A DNA stretch of 64,000 bases from Burkholderia cepacia ATCC 25416 (GCF_001411495.1 NZ_CP012982.1:2542001-2606000); one strand, 5' to 3'. Numbered from the stretch's first letter, positions 44,269 through 54,676 are shown. The notes: generated from the sequence alone by a model not told the origin. Translations and numbers: made by a program.

Positions 44269-45228
44269 ATGATGCACCCCGATCTGGAAGTGGTCGAAGT
44301 GCGACGCGACGAGTCGTTCAAGGTCTGGTCGCACGGTTATCCGTATCGCACGATCCGCTGGCACTTCCATCCCGAATTCGAGCTGCACCTGATCGTCGCG
44401 ACGCGCGGCAAGTATTTCGTCGGCGACCACATCGGTTCGTTCGGCCCCGGCCATCTCGTGCTGCTCGGCCCGAACCTGCCGCACAATTGGGTCAGCGACA
44501 TGGCCGAAGGCGAAACCGTCGAACGCCGCAATCTCGTGATCCAGTTCGACCCGGCGTTCGTGCGCCGCTGCATGGACGCGTTTCCCGAATGCCGCGACGC
44601 GCAGGCGTTGCTCGACGATGCGCGGCGCGGGGTCGGCTTCGACGCGGCGACCAGCGCCGCGATCGCGCCGCTGTTCGACGAGCTGCTGGCCGCGCGCGGC
44701 ATGCGCCGCATCGCGCTGTTCATGACGATCCTCGAACGGCTGTGCGGCGCGGCCGAACGCACGCTGCTCGCGAGCCCCGCGTACGACCAGGCCGATGTCA
44801 CGCCGACGCGGCTCAGCCATGCGCTGTCGTACATCGGCAAGAACCTCGCGTCCGAGCTGCGCGAATCCGATCTCGCGCAACTGACCGGGCAGAGCGTCAG
44901 CGCGTTTTCGCGCGCGTTTCATCGCCAGACGGGCATGCCGTTCGTCCAGTACGTGAATCGTCTGCGGATTGAATCCGCGTGCCAGCTGCTGCTCGCCGAC
45001 GACGCGAACATCACCGATATCTGCTTCCAGGCCGGCTTCAACAACGTGTCGAACTTCAACCGCCAGTTCCGCGCGGTGAAGGGGATGGCGCCGTCCGAAT
45101 TCCGCGCACTGCAGCGCCTGAACGCGCGCAGCCGCGAACTGGCGCTGCACGCGGCGCCCACCGGCAATCCGCTGCCGCCGCGCGTCGTGACGCCCGGCGC
45201 GCCCGAACTCGCCCCGCAGCCCGGATGA
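44269..45228 (+). CDS. AraC-family regulator of the polyol/sugar operon
   Basis: 319 residues with GGAGACG upstream. The N-terminal cupin shows RTIRWHFHPEFELHLIVATRGKYFVGDHIGSFGPGHLVLLGPNLPHNW, a typical AraC sugar-sensing fold. The C-terminal HTH reads LSHALSYIGKNLASELRESDLAQLTGQSVSAFSRAFHRQTGMPFVQYVNRLRIESACQLLLADDANITDICFQAGFNNVSNFNRQFRAVKGMAP. It lies 118 bases before the transporter operon on the same strand and is the likely local regulator. Confidence 0.9.
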   Translation: MMHPDLEVVEVRRDESFKVWSHGYPYRTIRWHFHPEFELHLIVATRGKYFVGDHIGSFGPGHLVLLGPNLPHNWVSDMAEGETVERRNLVIQFDPAFVRRCMDAFPECRDAQALLDDARRGVGFDAATSAAIAPLFDELLAARGMRRIALFMTILERLCGAAERTLLASPAYDQADVTPTRLSHALSYIGKNLASELRESDLAQLTGQSVSAFSRAFHRQTGMPFVQYVNRLRIESACQLLLADDANITDICFQAGFNNVSNFNRQFRAVKGMAPSEFRALQRLNARSRELALHAAPTGNPLPPRVVTPGAPELAPQPG

Positions 45229-45346
45229 TCGCCGGGCCGCCGCCCGCCCGAGTTTTCCACGCCGTTTCACCCAGCCGATCGCGCCGCCCGCGTCGCGAGG
45301 GGCTTGCTCACCCACGAAAAAGCCTTATACAACCGGAGACACCGTC

Positions 45347-46291
45347 ATGACGCCTGCATCGCCCGCCTCATCCTCCCGTCGCGCCGCCCGTCTGGCGGCG
45401 GTTGCCGCGTTTGCCGCCGCGGCCTGGCTGCCCGCCGCCGCCGTGCAGGCCGCACCGCTGCGGATCGGCATGACGTTCCAGGAGCTCAACAACCCGTATT
45501 TCGTGACGATGCAGAAGGCGCTGAACGACGCGGCCGCGTCGATCGGCGCGCAGGTCGTCGTCACCGACGCGCATCACGACGTCAGCAAGCAGGTGAGCGA
45601 CGTCGAGGACATGCTGCAGAAGAAGATCGACATCCTGCTCGTGAACCCGACCGATTCGACCGGCATCCAGTCGGCGATCACGCAGGCGAAGAAGGCCGGC
45701 GCGGTGGTCGTGGCCGTCGATGCGAACGCGAACGGCCCGGTCGATTCGTTCGTCGGCTCGAAGAACTACGACGCGGGCGTGATGTCGTGCGACTACCTCG
45801 CGAAAGCGATCGGCGGCAGCGGCGAGGTGGCGATCCTCGACGGCATTCCGGTCGTGCCGATTCTCGAACGCGTGCGCGGTTGCAAGGCGGGCCTCGCGAA
45901 ATACCCGAACGTGAAGCTGGTCGACACGCAGAACGGCAAGCAGGAGCGTGCGACCGCGCTGTCGGTGACCGAGAACCTGATCTCCGCGCACCCGAAGCTG
46001 AAGGGCGTCTTCAGCGTGAACGACGGCGGCGCGATGGGCGCGCTCGCCGCGATCGAGAGCTCGGGCAAGGACATCAAGCTGACGAGCGTCGACGGCGCGC
46101 CCGAGGCGATCGCCGCGATCCAGAAGCCGAATTCGAAGTTCATCGAAACGACCGCGCAGTTCCCGGCCGACCAGGTGCGTATCGCGCTCGGCATCGCGAT
46201 TGCGCGCAAGTGGGGCGCGACGGTGCCGAAGGCGATCCCGGTCGACGTGAAGGTGGTCGACCGCGGCAACGCGAAGGGCTTCAGCTGGTGA
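45347..46291 (+). CDS. Sugar/polyol ABC transporter periplasmic binding protein
   Basis: 314 residues of the RbsB (type I, Peripla_BP_4) family. A signal peptide of about 36 residues ends at AVQAAP. Then [81 protein letters not shown] and [18 protein letters not shown] follow, as in ribose- and polyol-binding proteins. It captures the substrate for the transporter encoded next. The ligand is not predictable, but the catabolic genes suggest a polyol or pentose. Confidence 0.93.
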   Translation: MTPASPASSSRRAARLAAVAAFAAAAWLPAAAVQAAPLRIGMTFQELNNPYFVTMQKALNDAAASIGAQVVVTDAHHDVSKQVSDVEDMLQKKIDILLVNPTDSTGIQSAITQAKKAGAVVVAVDANANGPVDSFVGSKNYDAGVMSCDYLAKAIGGSGEVAILDGIPVVPILERVRGCKAGLAKYPNVKLVDTQNGKQERATALSVTENLISAHPKLKGVFSVNDGGAMGALAAIESSGKDIKLTSVDGAPEAIAAIQKPNSKFIETTAQFPADQVRIALGIAIARKWGATVPKAIPVDVKVVDRGNAKGFSW

Positions 46292-46353
46292 ACGACGTGC
46301 AATGCGACTCGAAGGGCGGCGGCACGGCCGGCGCCTTTCGTACGGAGAACCCG

Positions 46354-47874
46354 ATGGACACGATACTCCGGCTCAGCGACATCGCGAAAAGCTTTCCGGG
46401 CGTGAAGGCGCTGTCCGGCATTCATCTCGAGATCGCACGCGGCGAGATTCACGCGCTGCTCGGCGAGAACGGCGCGGGCAAGTCGACGCTGATGAAGATC
46501 CTGTGCGGCATTCATCGGCCGGATACCGGCACGATCGAGATCGACGGCGAGGTGCGTCGTTTCGCGGACTATCGCGACGCGGTCGCGGCGGGTGTCGGCA
46601 TCGTGTTCCAGGAATTCAGTCTGATCCCGCATCTCGATGCCGTCGACAACCTGTTCCTCGGCCGCGAGCTGCGCAATCGCTGGGGCGCACGCGACCGCAA
46701 GCGGATGCGTCGCGCGGCGGCCGGCATCTTCGCGCGGCTCGGTGTCGCGATCGATCTCGATGCGCCGATCCGTGCGCTGTCGGTCGCGCAGCAGCAGTTC
46801 GTCGAGATCGGCAAGGCGCTGTCGCTCGACGCGCGCATCCTGATCCTCGACGAACCGACCGCCACGCTCACGCCGGCCGAGGCCGGGCACCTGTTCGCGA
46901 TCATGCGCGAGCTGAAGCGGCAGGGCGTCGCGATGATCTTCATCTCGCATCATCTCGAGGAAATCTTCGCGGTGTGCGACCGCATCACCGTGTTGCGCGA
47001 CGGCCAGTACGTTGCGACGACCGACGTCGCGCGCACCGACGTCGAGCAGCTGGTGCGGATGATGGTCGGGCGGCGGATCGAGAGCAGTTTTCCGCCGAAG
47101 CCGGCGCGCGCCGCGGATGCGCCGCGGGTACTGGAGGTCGATGCGCTGCAGATCGAGCGCGACGGCCCCGTGAACCGCTTTGAGCTGCATGCGGGCGAGA
47201 TTCTCGGCTTTGCCGGGCTGGTCGGCTCGGGCCGCACCGAAACCGCGCTCGCGGTGATCGGCGCGACGCGTGCGCATCGCAAGGACGTGCGCGTGCGCGG
47301 CACGGCGGCGACGCTCGCCGATCCGGCCGACGCATTGCGCGCGGGCATCGGCATCCTGCCGGAAAGCCGCAAGACGGAAGGGCTCGTCACGTCGTTCTCG
47401 ATTCGCGACAACATCTCGCTGAACAACCTCGGCAAGTACCGGTCGATGCGCTGGCTGATCGACCGCCGCGGCGAGGCGCGCGCGACGCACGACGTGATGC
47501 GGCGTGTCGGCGTGAAGGCGCCGTCGATCCATACCGAGGTCGCGACGCTGTCCGGCGGCAACCAGCAGAAGGTCGTGATCGCGCGCTGGCTGAACCATCA
47601 CACGTCGGTGCTGATCTTCGACGAGCCGACGCGCGGCATCGACGTCGGCGCGAAAGCCGAAATCTACGGGCTGATGCGCGAACTCACCGCGCGCGGCTAC
47701 GCCATCATCATGATCTCGTCCGAGCTGCCGGAAATCGTCGGCATGTGCGATCGCGTCGCCGTGTTCCGGCAGGGCCGCATCGAGGCGACGCTCGAAGGCG
47801 ACGAGATCGATCCCGACACGGTCATGACCCATGCCACGGCCGGCACGCGAGGAGCGACCCATGAACCTGCCTGA
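46354..47874 (+). CDS. Sugar ABC transporter ATPase, RbsA type (two ATPase domains)
   Basis: 506 residues. The first domain has Walker [10 protein letters not shown] and a signature [16 protein letters not shown] with Walker [13 protein letters not shown]. The second keeps the RbsA-type degenerate Walker A (GLVGSGRTE), with [15 protein letters not shown] and [19 protein letters not shown]. It drives import in the cytoplasm-facing complex. Its end overlaps the permease gene by 14 bases. Confidence 0.94.
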   Translation: MDTILRLSDIAKSFPGVKALSGIHLEIARGEIHALLGENGAGKSTLMKILCGIHRPDTGTIEIDGEVRRFADYRDAVAAGVGIVFQEFSLIPHLDAVDNLFLGRELRNRWGARDRKRMRRAAAGIFARLGVAIDLDAPIRALSVAQQQFVEIGKALSLDARILILDEPTATLTPAEAGHLFAIMRELKRQGVAMIFISHHLEEIFAVCDRITVLRDGQYVATTDVARTDVEQLVRMMVGRRIESSFPPKPARAADAPRVLEVDALQIERDGPVNRFELHAGEILGFAGLVGSGRTETALAVIGATRAHRKDVRVRGTAATLADPADALRAGIGILPESRKTEGLVTSFSIRDNISLNNLGKYRSMRWLIDRRGEARATHDVMRRVGVKAPSIHTEVATLSGGNQQKVVIARWLNHHTSVLIFDEPTRGIDVGAKAEIYGLMRELTARGYAIIMISSELPEIVGMCDRVAVFRQGRIEATLEGDEIDPDTVMTHATAGTRGATHEPA

Positions 47875-48874
47875 TTCTTCTTCCACACCTTCCACGACGC
47901 TCGCGGCCAACGCCGGAAACGGCGATGCGCCGCCGCCACGCGCGATGTGGGCGCAGTTGCGGCGCTCGACGCTGTTCTATCCGCTCGTCGGCCTCGTCGT
48001 CGTGTGCATCGCGATGATGATCGCGAGCCCGAGCTTCCTGTCCGCCGCGAACCTGGAAAACGTGCTGCGCCAGGTGTCGATCAACGCGATCATCGCGGTG
48101 GGCATGACCTGCGTGATCCTGACGGGCGGGATCGACCTGTCGGTCGGCTCGGTGATGGCGCTGTCGGGCACGCTCGCGGCCGGGCTGATGGTCGCGGGCG
48201 TCAACGCGGTCGCCGCGCTCGCGATCGGTATTGCGGTCGGCTTCGGGTTCGGCTTCCTGAACGGCGTGTTCGTCGCGTTCGCGGGGATGCCGCCGATCAT
48301 CGTCACGCTCGCGACGATGGGCATCGCGCGCGGCCTCGCGCTGATCTACACGGGCGGTTATCCGATCGACGGGCTGCCCGACTGGGTTGCGTTCTTCGGC
48401 AGCGGCAAGGTGCTCGGCATCCAGGCGCCCGTGCTGATCATGCTGGTGGTCTACGCGATCGCGTGGCTGCTGCTCGATCGCATGCCGTTCGGCCGCTACG
48501 TGTATGCGATCGGCGGCAACGAGCAGGCGACGCGGCTCACCGGCGTGCGCGTGGCGCGCGTGAAGCTGATCGTCTACACGCTGGCCGGGCTCACGTCGGC
48601 GCTCGCCGCGATCGTGCTGACGGGCCGGCTGATGAGCGGGCAGCCGAACGCGGGCGTGGGCTTCGAACTCGACGCGATCGCGGCCGTCGTGATGGGCGGC
48701 ACGTCGATCTCGGGCGGGCGCGGCGCGATCCTCGGCACGCTTGTCGGTGCGCTGCTGCTCGGCGTGCTCAACAACGGGCTGAACATGATCGGCGTGAACC
48801 CGTATGTGCAGAACGTGATCAAGGGCGGAATCATCCTGCTCGCGATCTACATCAGCCGCGAACGGTCGCGGTAA
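47861..48874 (+). CDS. Sugar ABC transporter permease, RbsC type
   Basis: 337 residues with about 8-10 spans of the BPD_transp_2 family: [65 protein letters not shown], then [33 protein letters not shown] and [55 protein letters not shown] lies upstream. A hydrophilic N-terminal extension of about 30 residues is unusual but typical of some members. Confidence 0.94.
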   Translation: MNLPDSSSTPSTTLAANAGNGDAPPPRAMWAQLRRSTLFYPLVGLVVVCIAMMIASPSFLSAANLENVLRQVSINAIIAVGMTCVILTGGIDLSVGSVMALSGTLAAGLMVAGVNAVAALAIGIAVGFGFGFLNGVFVAFAGMPPIIVTLATMGIARGLALIYTGGYPIDGLPDWVAFFGSGKVLGIQAPVLIMLVVYAIAWLLLDRMPFGRYVYAIGGNEQATRLTGVRVARVKLIVYTLAGLTSALAAIVLTGRLMSGQPNAGVGFELDAIAAVVMGGTSISGGRGAILGTLVGALLLGVLNNGLNMIGVNPYVQNVIKGGIILLAIYISRERSR

Positions 48875-48920
48875 CGTGCGATCGATCAGACATCCGAATC
48901 ATCAACGAAAGAGACAACTC

Positions 48921-50009
48921 ATGACGACACCCGAAGCCCCGCCGCGGATGACCGCGGTCGTTTGCCACGGCCCCGAGGACTACCGCGTCGAACAGGTCGC
49001 GAAGCCGCGCCCCGGCACGAACGAACTCGTGATCCGCATCGCCGCGTGCGGCATCTGCGCAAGCGACTGTAAGTGCTATACGGGCGCGAAGATGTTCTGG
49101 GGCGGCCCGAACCCGTGGGTCAAGGCGCCCGTGATTCCCGGCCACGAATTTTTCGGCCACGTTGAAGCGCTCGGCGACGGCGCGGCCGAGCACTTCGGCG
49201 TGACGGTGGGCGACCGCGTGATCGCCGAGCAGATCGTGCCGTGCGGCAAGTGCCGTTATTGCCGGTCGGGCCAGTACTGGATGTGCGAAGTGCACAACAT
49301 CTTCGGCTTCCAGCGCGAGGTGGCCGACGGCGGGATGGCCGAATACATGCGCATTCCTCCCACCGCGATCGTCCACAAGATCCCGCTCGGCGTGTCGCTC
49401 GAAGACGCCGCGATCATCGAGCCGCTGTCGTGCGCGATCCATACGGTGAACCGCGGCGACCTGCAGCTCGACGATGTGGTCGTGATCGCCGGAGCGGGCC
49501 CGCTCGGGCTGATGATGACGCAGGTCGCGCACCTGAAGACGCCGAAGAAACTCGTCGTGATCGACCTGATCGACGAGCGGCTCGAACTCGCGCGGCAGTA
49601 CGGCGCCGACGTGACGATCAACCCGACGCGCGACGATGCACGCGAGATCGTCCGGTCGCTCACCGACGGCTACGGCTGCGACGTCTACATCGAGACGACC
49701 GGCGCGCCGGTCGGCGTGAGCCAGGGGCTCGACCTGATCCGCAAGCTCGGCCGCTTCGTCGAATTCAGCGTGTTCGGCGAGGATGCGACCGTCGACTGGT
49801 CGATCATCGGCGACCGCAAGGAGCTCGACGTGCGCGGCGCGCACCTGGGGCCATACTGCTACCCGGTCGCGATCGACCTGCTCGCGCGCGGACTCGTCAC
49901 GTCGAAAGGCATCGTCACGCACGATTTCGCGCTCGAGGAGTGGGACGACGCGATCCGCGTCGCGAAATCGCCCGAATCGATCAAGGTGCTGCTGAAGCCG
50001 GCCCGCTGA
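48921..50009 (+). CDS. Zinc-dependent MDR polyol dehydrogenase
   Basis: 362 residues. The catalytic zinc site is CGICASDCKCY, with GHEFFGHVE, and the structural zinc site is CGKCRYCRSGQYWMC. The NAD domain has VVIAGAGPLGLMMTQVAH. The extra block GAKMFWGGPNPWVKAPVIPGHE resembles erythritol/L-threitol-type dehydrogenases as I recall them. It oxidises a secondary hydroxyl of the imported polyol. The gap from the permease is 46 bases and to the kinase is 29. Confidence 0.9.
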   Translation: MTTPEAPPRMTAVVCHGPEDYRVEQVAKPRPGTNELVIRIAACGICASDCKCYTGAKMFWGGPNPWVKAPVIPGHEFFGHVEALGDGAAEHFGVTVGDRVIAEQIVPCGKCRYCRSGQYWMCEVHNIFGFQREVADGGMAEYMRIPPTAIVHKIPLGVSLEDAAIIEPLSCAIHTVNRGDLQLDDVVVIAGAGPLGLMMTQVAHLKTPKKLVVIDLIDERLELARQYGADVTINPTRDDAREIVRSLTDGYGCDVYIETTGAPVGVSQGLDLIRKLGRFVEFSVFGEDATVDWSIIGDRKELDVRGAHLGPYCYPVAIDLLARGLVTSKGIVTHDFALEEWDDAIRVAKSPESIKVLLKPAR

Positions 50010-50038
50010 CGGCCGGCGAGCGCCTCACCGGAGACATC

Positions 50039-51586
50039 ATGGAATACGTCATAGGCGTGGACATCGGCACGCAGAGCACCAAGGCGCTGCTCGTCGACCG
50101 GCACGGCACGATCGTCGCGCGGCGCTCGGCCGGCTACCAGCCCGATACGCCGCGCCCGCTGTGGGCCGAGCAATGGCCGCAGGTGTGGTTCGACGCCGTG
50201 CTCGAATGCATCGCCGGCTGCGTGAGCGATGCGCACGTGCAGGGTGTGCCGGCCGACGCGATCCGTGCGGTGTGCGTGAGCAGCCTGTACGGCGGCTCGG
50301 GCATTCCGGTCGACAGCGACATGCGGCCGGTCCATCCGTGCCTGATCTGGATGGACCGGCGCGCGACCGCGGAAGTCGACTGGATCAATGCGAACGTGAA
50401 CGTCGAGCGGCTGCGCGTGATCACGGGCAACGGCGTCGACAGCTATTACGGCTTCACGAAGATGCTGTGGCTGCGCGACCAGCGGCCGGACGTGTGGGCG
50501 AACGTGCGCTACTTCCTGCCGCCGAACGCCTACGTGATCTACCTGCTGACCGGCGAGGTCGCGGTCGATCACAGCTCGGCCGGCAACATCGGCGGCGTGT
50601 ACGACGTCGCGCGCCGCGAATGGTCCGACGATGCGCTCGACATGCTCGGCATCCCGGCGACGATGATGCCCGAGCGGCTCGTCGAATCGACGGACGTCGT
50701 CGGCGGCCTGCTGTCGCAATGGACGGAGCAGCTCGGGCTGCCGGCCGGCACGCCAGTCGTCGCGGGCGGTGTCGATGCGGCCGTCGCGACCTTCGCGGCC
50801 GGCGCGACGCGCACGGGGCAGCATGTCGCGATGATCGGCACCAGCATGTGCTGGGGTTACGTGAGCCGGCATGTCGATGCGCGGCACGGGCTCGTCAGCA
50901 TGCCGCACGTGTTCAACGGGCAGCGCGACCTGTACGTGTTCGGCGGCGCGATCACGGCGGGCGCGTCGGTCGCATGGTTTCGCGACCAGTTCTGTCACGC
51001 GGAGATCGATGCGGCACGCCTGCTGCCGCACGGCGATCCGCACGTGTTGCTCGAGGAGGCGGCCGAAAGCGTGCCGCCGCGCGCCGATGGCGTGCTGTTC
51101 CTGCCGTACCTGATGGGCGAACGCAGCCCGGTGTGGGACGCGAAGGCGAGCGGCGCATTCGTCGGGCTGAGTCTCGCGCACACGCGCGCGCACCTGTATC
51201 GCGCGGTGCTCGAAGGTGTCGCGTTCGCGTTGCGGCACAACATCGAGGCCGGCCGACTCGGCGCGGCCGCGCTCGACGACCGGCTGATCGTCGTGGGCGG
51301 GGCCGCGCATTCGGCGCTGTGGATGCAGATCATCGCGGACGTGACGGGCTTCCCGGTGTGGACGATCGAGCAGGACGTCGAAGCCGCGATGGGGGCGGCC
51401 CTGCTCGCGGGAGTCGGGGTGGGGCTCGTGTCGCACGAGGATGCACAAGGCGGATGGGTCACGCTCGTCGAGCGCGCGCGGCCCGATGCCGAACGCGCGG
51501 CAGCCTATACGGCGCGCTTTGCGCTCTATACGGCGCTGTATCCGGCGCTCGAACCGATCATGCACGGGTTGCACACGCCATCATGA
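50039..51586 (+). CDS. FGGY-family carbohydrate kinase
   Basis: 515 residues, start chosen for CGGAGAC upstream. The N-terminal FGGY domain begins YVIGVDIGTQSTKALLVDRHG (phosphate 1 motif) and has LIWMDRRATAEVDWI. The C-terminal domain has GTSMCWGYVSRH, PYLMGERSPVWDAKASGAFVGLSLAHTRAHLYRAVLEGVAF and GGAAHSALWMQIIADVTGFPVW. It phosphorylates the sugar produced by the dehydrogenases, as xylulose- or erythrulose-type kinases do. The stop overlaps the SDR start by ATGA. Confidence 0.92.
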   Translation: MEYVIGVDIGTQSTKALLVDRHGTIVARRSAGYQPDTPRPLWAEQWPQVWFDAVLECIAGCVSDAHVQGVPADAIRAVCVSSLYGGSGIPVDSDMRPVHPCLIWMDRRATAEVDWINANVNVERLRVITGNGVDSYYGFTKMLWLRDQRPDVWANVRYFLPPNAYVIYLLTGEVAVDHSSAGNIGGVYDVARREWSDDALDMLGIPATMMPERLVESTDVVGGLLSQWTEQLGLPAGTPVVAGGVDAAVATFAAGATRTGQHVAMIGTSMCWGYVSRHVDARHGLVSMPHVFNGQRDLYVFGGAITAGASVAWFRDQFCHAEIDAARLLPHGDPHVLLEEAAESVPPRADGVLFLPYLMGERSPVWDAKASGAFVGLSLAHTRAHLYRAVLEGVAFALRHNIEAGRLGAAALDDRLIVVGGAAHSALWMQIIADVTGFPVWTIEQDVEAAMGAALLAGVGVGLVSHEDAQGGWVTLVERARPDAERAAAYTARFALYTALYPALEPIMHGLHTPS

Positions 51587-52341
51587 AAAGTCGATTCGAT
51601 TTCGGCGGTTCGCGGGTGCTCGTCACGGGCGCGTCGAGCGGGATCGGGCGCGCGTGCGCGGTCGCGCTGGCGCGGGCGGGCGCGCAGGTCGTCGCGGCGG
51701 GGCGCGACATGGCCGCGCTCGACGCGCTGGCCGGCGAGGTTGCGTGCGAGACGTTGCGCGTCGACGTTGGCGGTGACGAGCACGCGATCGACGCGGCGCT
51801 TGCCGCGCACGACGCGTTCGACGGCCTCGTGAATTGCGCGGGGATCGCGTCGCTCGAATCGGCGCTCGACGTGAGCGCCGCGCATTTCGATCGCGTGATG
51901 GCGGTCAACGCGCGCGGCGCGGCGCTCGTCGCACGGGCCGTCGGGCGGAAGATGATCGCGCGCGACGGACGTGGCGCAGCGCAGGCGCGGGGCAGCATCG
52001 TCAACGTATCGAGCCAGGCCGCGCTCGTCGGCCTGCCCGCGCATCTGGGCTATTGCGCGTCGAAGGCGGCGATGGACGCGATCACGCGCGTGCTGTGCAT
52101 CGAACTCGGGCCGCACGGCATTCGTGTGAACAGTGTGAACCCGACGGTCACCCTCACGCCGATGGCGCAGTTCGCGTGGAGCGATCCGGAAAAGCGTGCG
52201 CCGATGCTGGCCGCGATTCCGCTCGGGCGATTTGCGGAGCCGGACGAGGTCGTCGAGCCGATCCTGTTCCTGCTGAGCGATGCGGCATCGATGGTCAGCG
52301 GCGTGTCGCTGCCGATCGACGGCGGCTACACGGCGCGTTAG
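51583..52341 (+). CDS. SDR dehydrogenase, L-xylulose reductase-like
   Basis: 252 residues of the classical SDR type: VTGASSGIGRACAVALARAG, NCAGIASLE, SSQAALVGLPAHLGYCASKAAMDAITR (Y-x-x-x-K), and a C-terminus NPTVTLTPMAQFAWSDPEKRAPMLAAIPLGRFAEPDEVVEPILFLLSDAASMVSG. The WSDP.K...ML..IPLG.FAE pattern is that of dicarbonyl/L-xylulose reductases, which interconvert xylitol and L-xylulose; D-threitol dehydrogenases are related. Together with the zinc enzyme it suggests a pentitol or tetritol as substrate. Confidence 0.9.
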   Translation: MKSRFDFGGSRVLVTGASSGIGRACAVALARAGAQVVAAGRDMAALDALAGEVACETLRVDVGGDEHAIDAALAAHDAFDGLVNCAGIASLESALDVSAAHFDRVMAVNARGAALVARAVGRKMIARDGRGAAQARGSIVNVSSQAALVGLPAHLGYCASKAAMDAITRVLCIELGPHGIRVNSVNPTVTLTPMAQFAWSDPEKRAPMLAAIPLGRFAEPDEVVEPILFLLSDAASMVSGVSLPIDGGYTAR

Positions 52342-52419
52342 GCAACGTCGTACTCGGGCGCCGCATGACCGGAACCCGTGGCGAATGCACGGCGAATGCC
52401 CGGCGCGGCCGCCGGGCGG

Positions 52420-52560
52420 CTAGACCGGATCCTTGCTCGGCGGTCCGTCCGGTTGCTGCGGGTTGTCGTGATGGCCGGGCGGCGACGACAGCGGGTCGTC
52501 TTCCGGGTCGCGGTTCGGGTCGGCAGGTGGCTCGGGCGTCGGGGTCGTGTGATCGGTCAT
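52420..52560 (-). CDS. Small Pro/Asp-rich protein, unknown
   Basis: 46 residues: MTDHTTPTPEPPADPNRDPE and on to QQPDGPPSKDPV, fully disordered in appearance. The ribosome site is weak. It is minus-strand, convergent with the SDR gene. Similar short Pro-rich proteins are annotated in Burkholderia, but coding status is uncertain. Confidence 0.42.
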   Translation of the reverse strand: MTDHTTPTPEPPADPNRDPEDDPLSSPPGHHDNPQQPDGPPSKDPV

Positions 52561-52763
52561 GGAGAACTCGCGCAGTGCGTGACGGCGGTGGCGCGGCGGG
52601 GGCGCCTCGTCTCCGTTATAGGCAATCGGCCGTGCATTTGCAGCGGGATTGTCGCGGTGGGGCGCCTTTCGTCGGGGCAATCCGCGCGGGCGCGGTTTTC
52701 GTGCCGACACCTGCTGCGCCGGAGCGGGCCATGCGCCGCTCCGCGTGCGGGGCGGGATCGGCG

Positions 52764-53348
52764 TCAGCGCAAATCCGCGGGCGTATCGACGTCGCGCACG
52801 ATGCCCGGATCGTCGACGTCGAGCAGCCTGACCGGTGCACTGGCGAACAGCGCGCGGGCGCCGGTGTCGCCGTCGAGGGCGGCGAGCGCATCGAAGTGGT
52901 GCGCGGCGAAACCGACCGGATGGCCGCGCGCGCCGCGATGCGCGGGTGCGACGATCGACGCGTCGTCGGCGTCGAGTGCGCGTGTGACGCTTTCGTAGGT
53001 GGACGCCGCGATCCACGGCATGTCGCCGAGCGCGACGAGCCAGCCGTTCGCGTCGGGCGTCGCGCGTACGCCGGCCGCGAGGCTCGCGCCCATGCCGCGC
53101 ACCGCGTCGGGCGCGTAGACGACATGGCAGCCGGCTTCGTTCAGCAGCATCGCGAGTTTTTCGGCACCGGGACGCACGACGGCGATCACGTCGGCCGTGG
53201 CCGCCGCGAGACGGCGGGCGGCCGCGACCGCAACCGGCGTGCCGTCGGGAAGCAGCGCGAGCAGCTTGCTGTGCAGGCCGCTCGGGTCGAAGCGTTGACC
53301 GAGGCCGCCGGCGAGGAGGACGCCGGTGGCGAGTGACGCATAGGACAT
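52764..53348 (-). CDS. MobA/MocA-like nucleotidyltransferase
   Basis: 194 residues. The NTP-binding motif is GVLLAGGLGQRF (8-19), followed by HSKLLALLPDGTPV, VVYAPDAVRGMGASLAAGV, LVALGDMPWI and ARGHPVGFAAHHFDAL, the MocA/NTP_transf_3 pattern. Related enzymes attach CMP or GMP to the molybdenum cofactor. IorAB elsewhere in the window needs a cytosine dinucleotide form of that cofactor, so a MocA role is plausible, though not adjacent. The start lacks a clear ribosome site. Confidence 0.85.
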   Translation of the reverse strand: MSYASLATGVLLAGGLGQRFDPSGLHSKLLALLPDGTPVAVAAARRLAAATADVIAVVRPGAEKLAMLLNEAGCHVVYAPDAVRGMGASLAAGVRATPDANGWLVALGDMPWIAASTYESVTRALDADDASIVAPAHRGARGHPVGFAAHHFDALAALDGDTGARALFASAPVRLLDVDDPGIVRDVDTPADLR

Positions 53349-53451
53349 CGGCGCGGGGGAGAGTGATGCAGGTGCTGCGATTGTGCGGGAGCGGGCAGGG
53401 ATCGACAAGTGAGGATGTTACCGGGGCGGGTTCGTTTCGTCGGAAAGAACG

Positions 53452-54171
53452 TCAGCGCGCGGCTTCGTCGAGCATGCTTTCCTCGACGGGACCGTAAATT
53501 GCGTGCGACTGGTTGTGCATGACGGCCCAATAGCGGTCGCCGAATGACCAATGCCACCATTCCGACGGGTAATTGGTGAAGCCGGCGCCCGTCAGCGCGG
53601 CGATCAGCACCTGGCGGTGGCGGGCGGCGGCCCGGCTGATGAACGGGTTGTGCGTATAGCACGCGCCGGACGATTCCTGGTCGGTTGCGTCGAGCACGCA
53701 GCCCATGTCGAGCTCGACGCCATCCGTCGAGATCAGTGTCAGGTCGACGGCCGCGCCCGTCGGATGGGCGGCGACTTCCGGCGGCGCGACGTAGTGGCTC
53801 GTCAGCGCGACCAATGTGTCTTCGTCCGGCAGCGGGTTCAGCGTCCGGCGCAGGTGCGCGAGATGCCGGGTGAAATAGTGGCGCTGCAGCGCCAGCGGAC
53901 GATAGCCTTCCTTGACGTACAGGCGCAGGCCGTCGGGCAGCGCATGCGCGGCGGCGATCAGCCGTTGCGCCACACCGTGGCGCACTTTCAGGAAATGCCG
54001 GCTCGGGTGTGCGGTGTCGTCGCGGCCGGGATCGACGGCGATGCGGTCATGAAAACCGGCGAGATCGACAAACCCTTCGTGCGACTCCAGCAGGGCGATC
54101 GACCGGACAGCGGGATCGGAGAGCGATATCACGATAGCGGACGGAATGGCGCGATGACGGTTGCGGGCCAT
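53452..54171 (-). CDS. D-alanyl-D-alanine dipeptidase, VanX/DdpX family (M15D)
   Basis: 239 residues. Zinc and catalytic residues are visible: HPTGAAVDL (H-x6-D), EWWHWSFGD (Glu base and third His) and Arg in YVKEGYRPLALQ. The block GFVDLAGFHDRIAVDPGRDDTAHPSRHFLKVRHGVAQRL matches family starts, and CVLDATDQESSGACYTHNP lies between zinc ligands. It splits D-Ala-D-Ala; in Gram-negatives this usually serves peptidoglycan-derived nutrient use rather than vancomycin resistance. An upstream TTG start is possible. No VanR/S or VanH genes are nearby. Confidence 0.85.
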   Translation of the reverse strand: MARNRHRAIPSAIVISLSDPAVRSIALLESHEGFVDLAGFHDRIAVDPGRDDTAHPSRHFLKVRHGVAQRLIAAAHALPDGLRLYVKEGYRPLALQRHYFTRHLAHLRRTLNPLPDEDTLVALTSHYVAPPEVAAHPTGAAVDLTLISTDGVELDMGCVLDATDQESSGACYTHNPFISRAAARHRQVLIAALTGAGFTNYPSEWWHWSFGDRYWAVMHNQSHAIYGPVEESMLDEAAR

Positions 54172-54280
54172 GAGCCGGCGCCGAGGCTGGCCGGCCGAGG
54201 TCGTTTTTGTCAGACGATTCGCCAATATGCCGGAGTCCGGCGGAGGATGCGCGGCGGTTCGGCCCGCGGGCAGGCGACGC

Positions 54281-54676
54281 TCACCAGAGCGTCTTGACGT
54301 GCGCGTAAGCGCGGATTTTTTCGTCGCGCGTGACGAGCGGCGCGCCGAGCCGTCGAGCGGTCGCGACGATCATGCGATCGGCCGGATCCTTGTGGAACGT
54401 GCCGGGGAGGTTGGTGGATTTCGCGGCGATGTCGGCGTCGACGGGCACGAAGCGCATCCCGTCGATTTGCGCGACGGTGGCGAGCCATGCTTCGACATCC
54501 ATCGTCAGTGCGAGGCGGTCGTTGCGCACCAGCATCGCAATCTCCCACGCGGAGATCGCGGACGCGGCGAGCGCGCCTTCGCTGCGGGCGCGATCGATCG
54601 CGCTTCTCGCCTTCTTGCTGAGCGACGGGTCGCCCGCCACCCACCATACCAATGCATGTGTATCCAGCACGATCAC
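54281..54676 (-). CDS. PIN-domain toxin, VapC type
   Basis: 131 residues from a GTG start (GGAGG upstream) that overlaps the antitoxin stop by GTGA. The PIN acidic residues are D5 in VLDTHALVWW, E in SAISAWEIAMLV, D in HKDPADRMIVATA and D in PLVTRDEKI. It should be an Mg2+-dependent RNase held inactive by the partner. The size is usual. Confidence 0.9.
   Translation of the reverse strand: MIVLDTHALVWWVAGDPSLSKKARSAIDRARSEGALAASAISAWEIAMLVRNDRLALTMDVEAWLATVAQIDGMRFVPVDADIAAKSTNLPGTFHKDPADRMIVATARRLGAPLVTRDEKIRAYAHVKTLW

Noticed and set aside
53452..54171. VanX-like gene as part of a vancomycin-resistance cluster
   Set aside because: No VanH, VanA-type ligase or VanRS genes are nearby, and DdpX-type dipeptidases are common in Gram-negatives.
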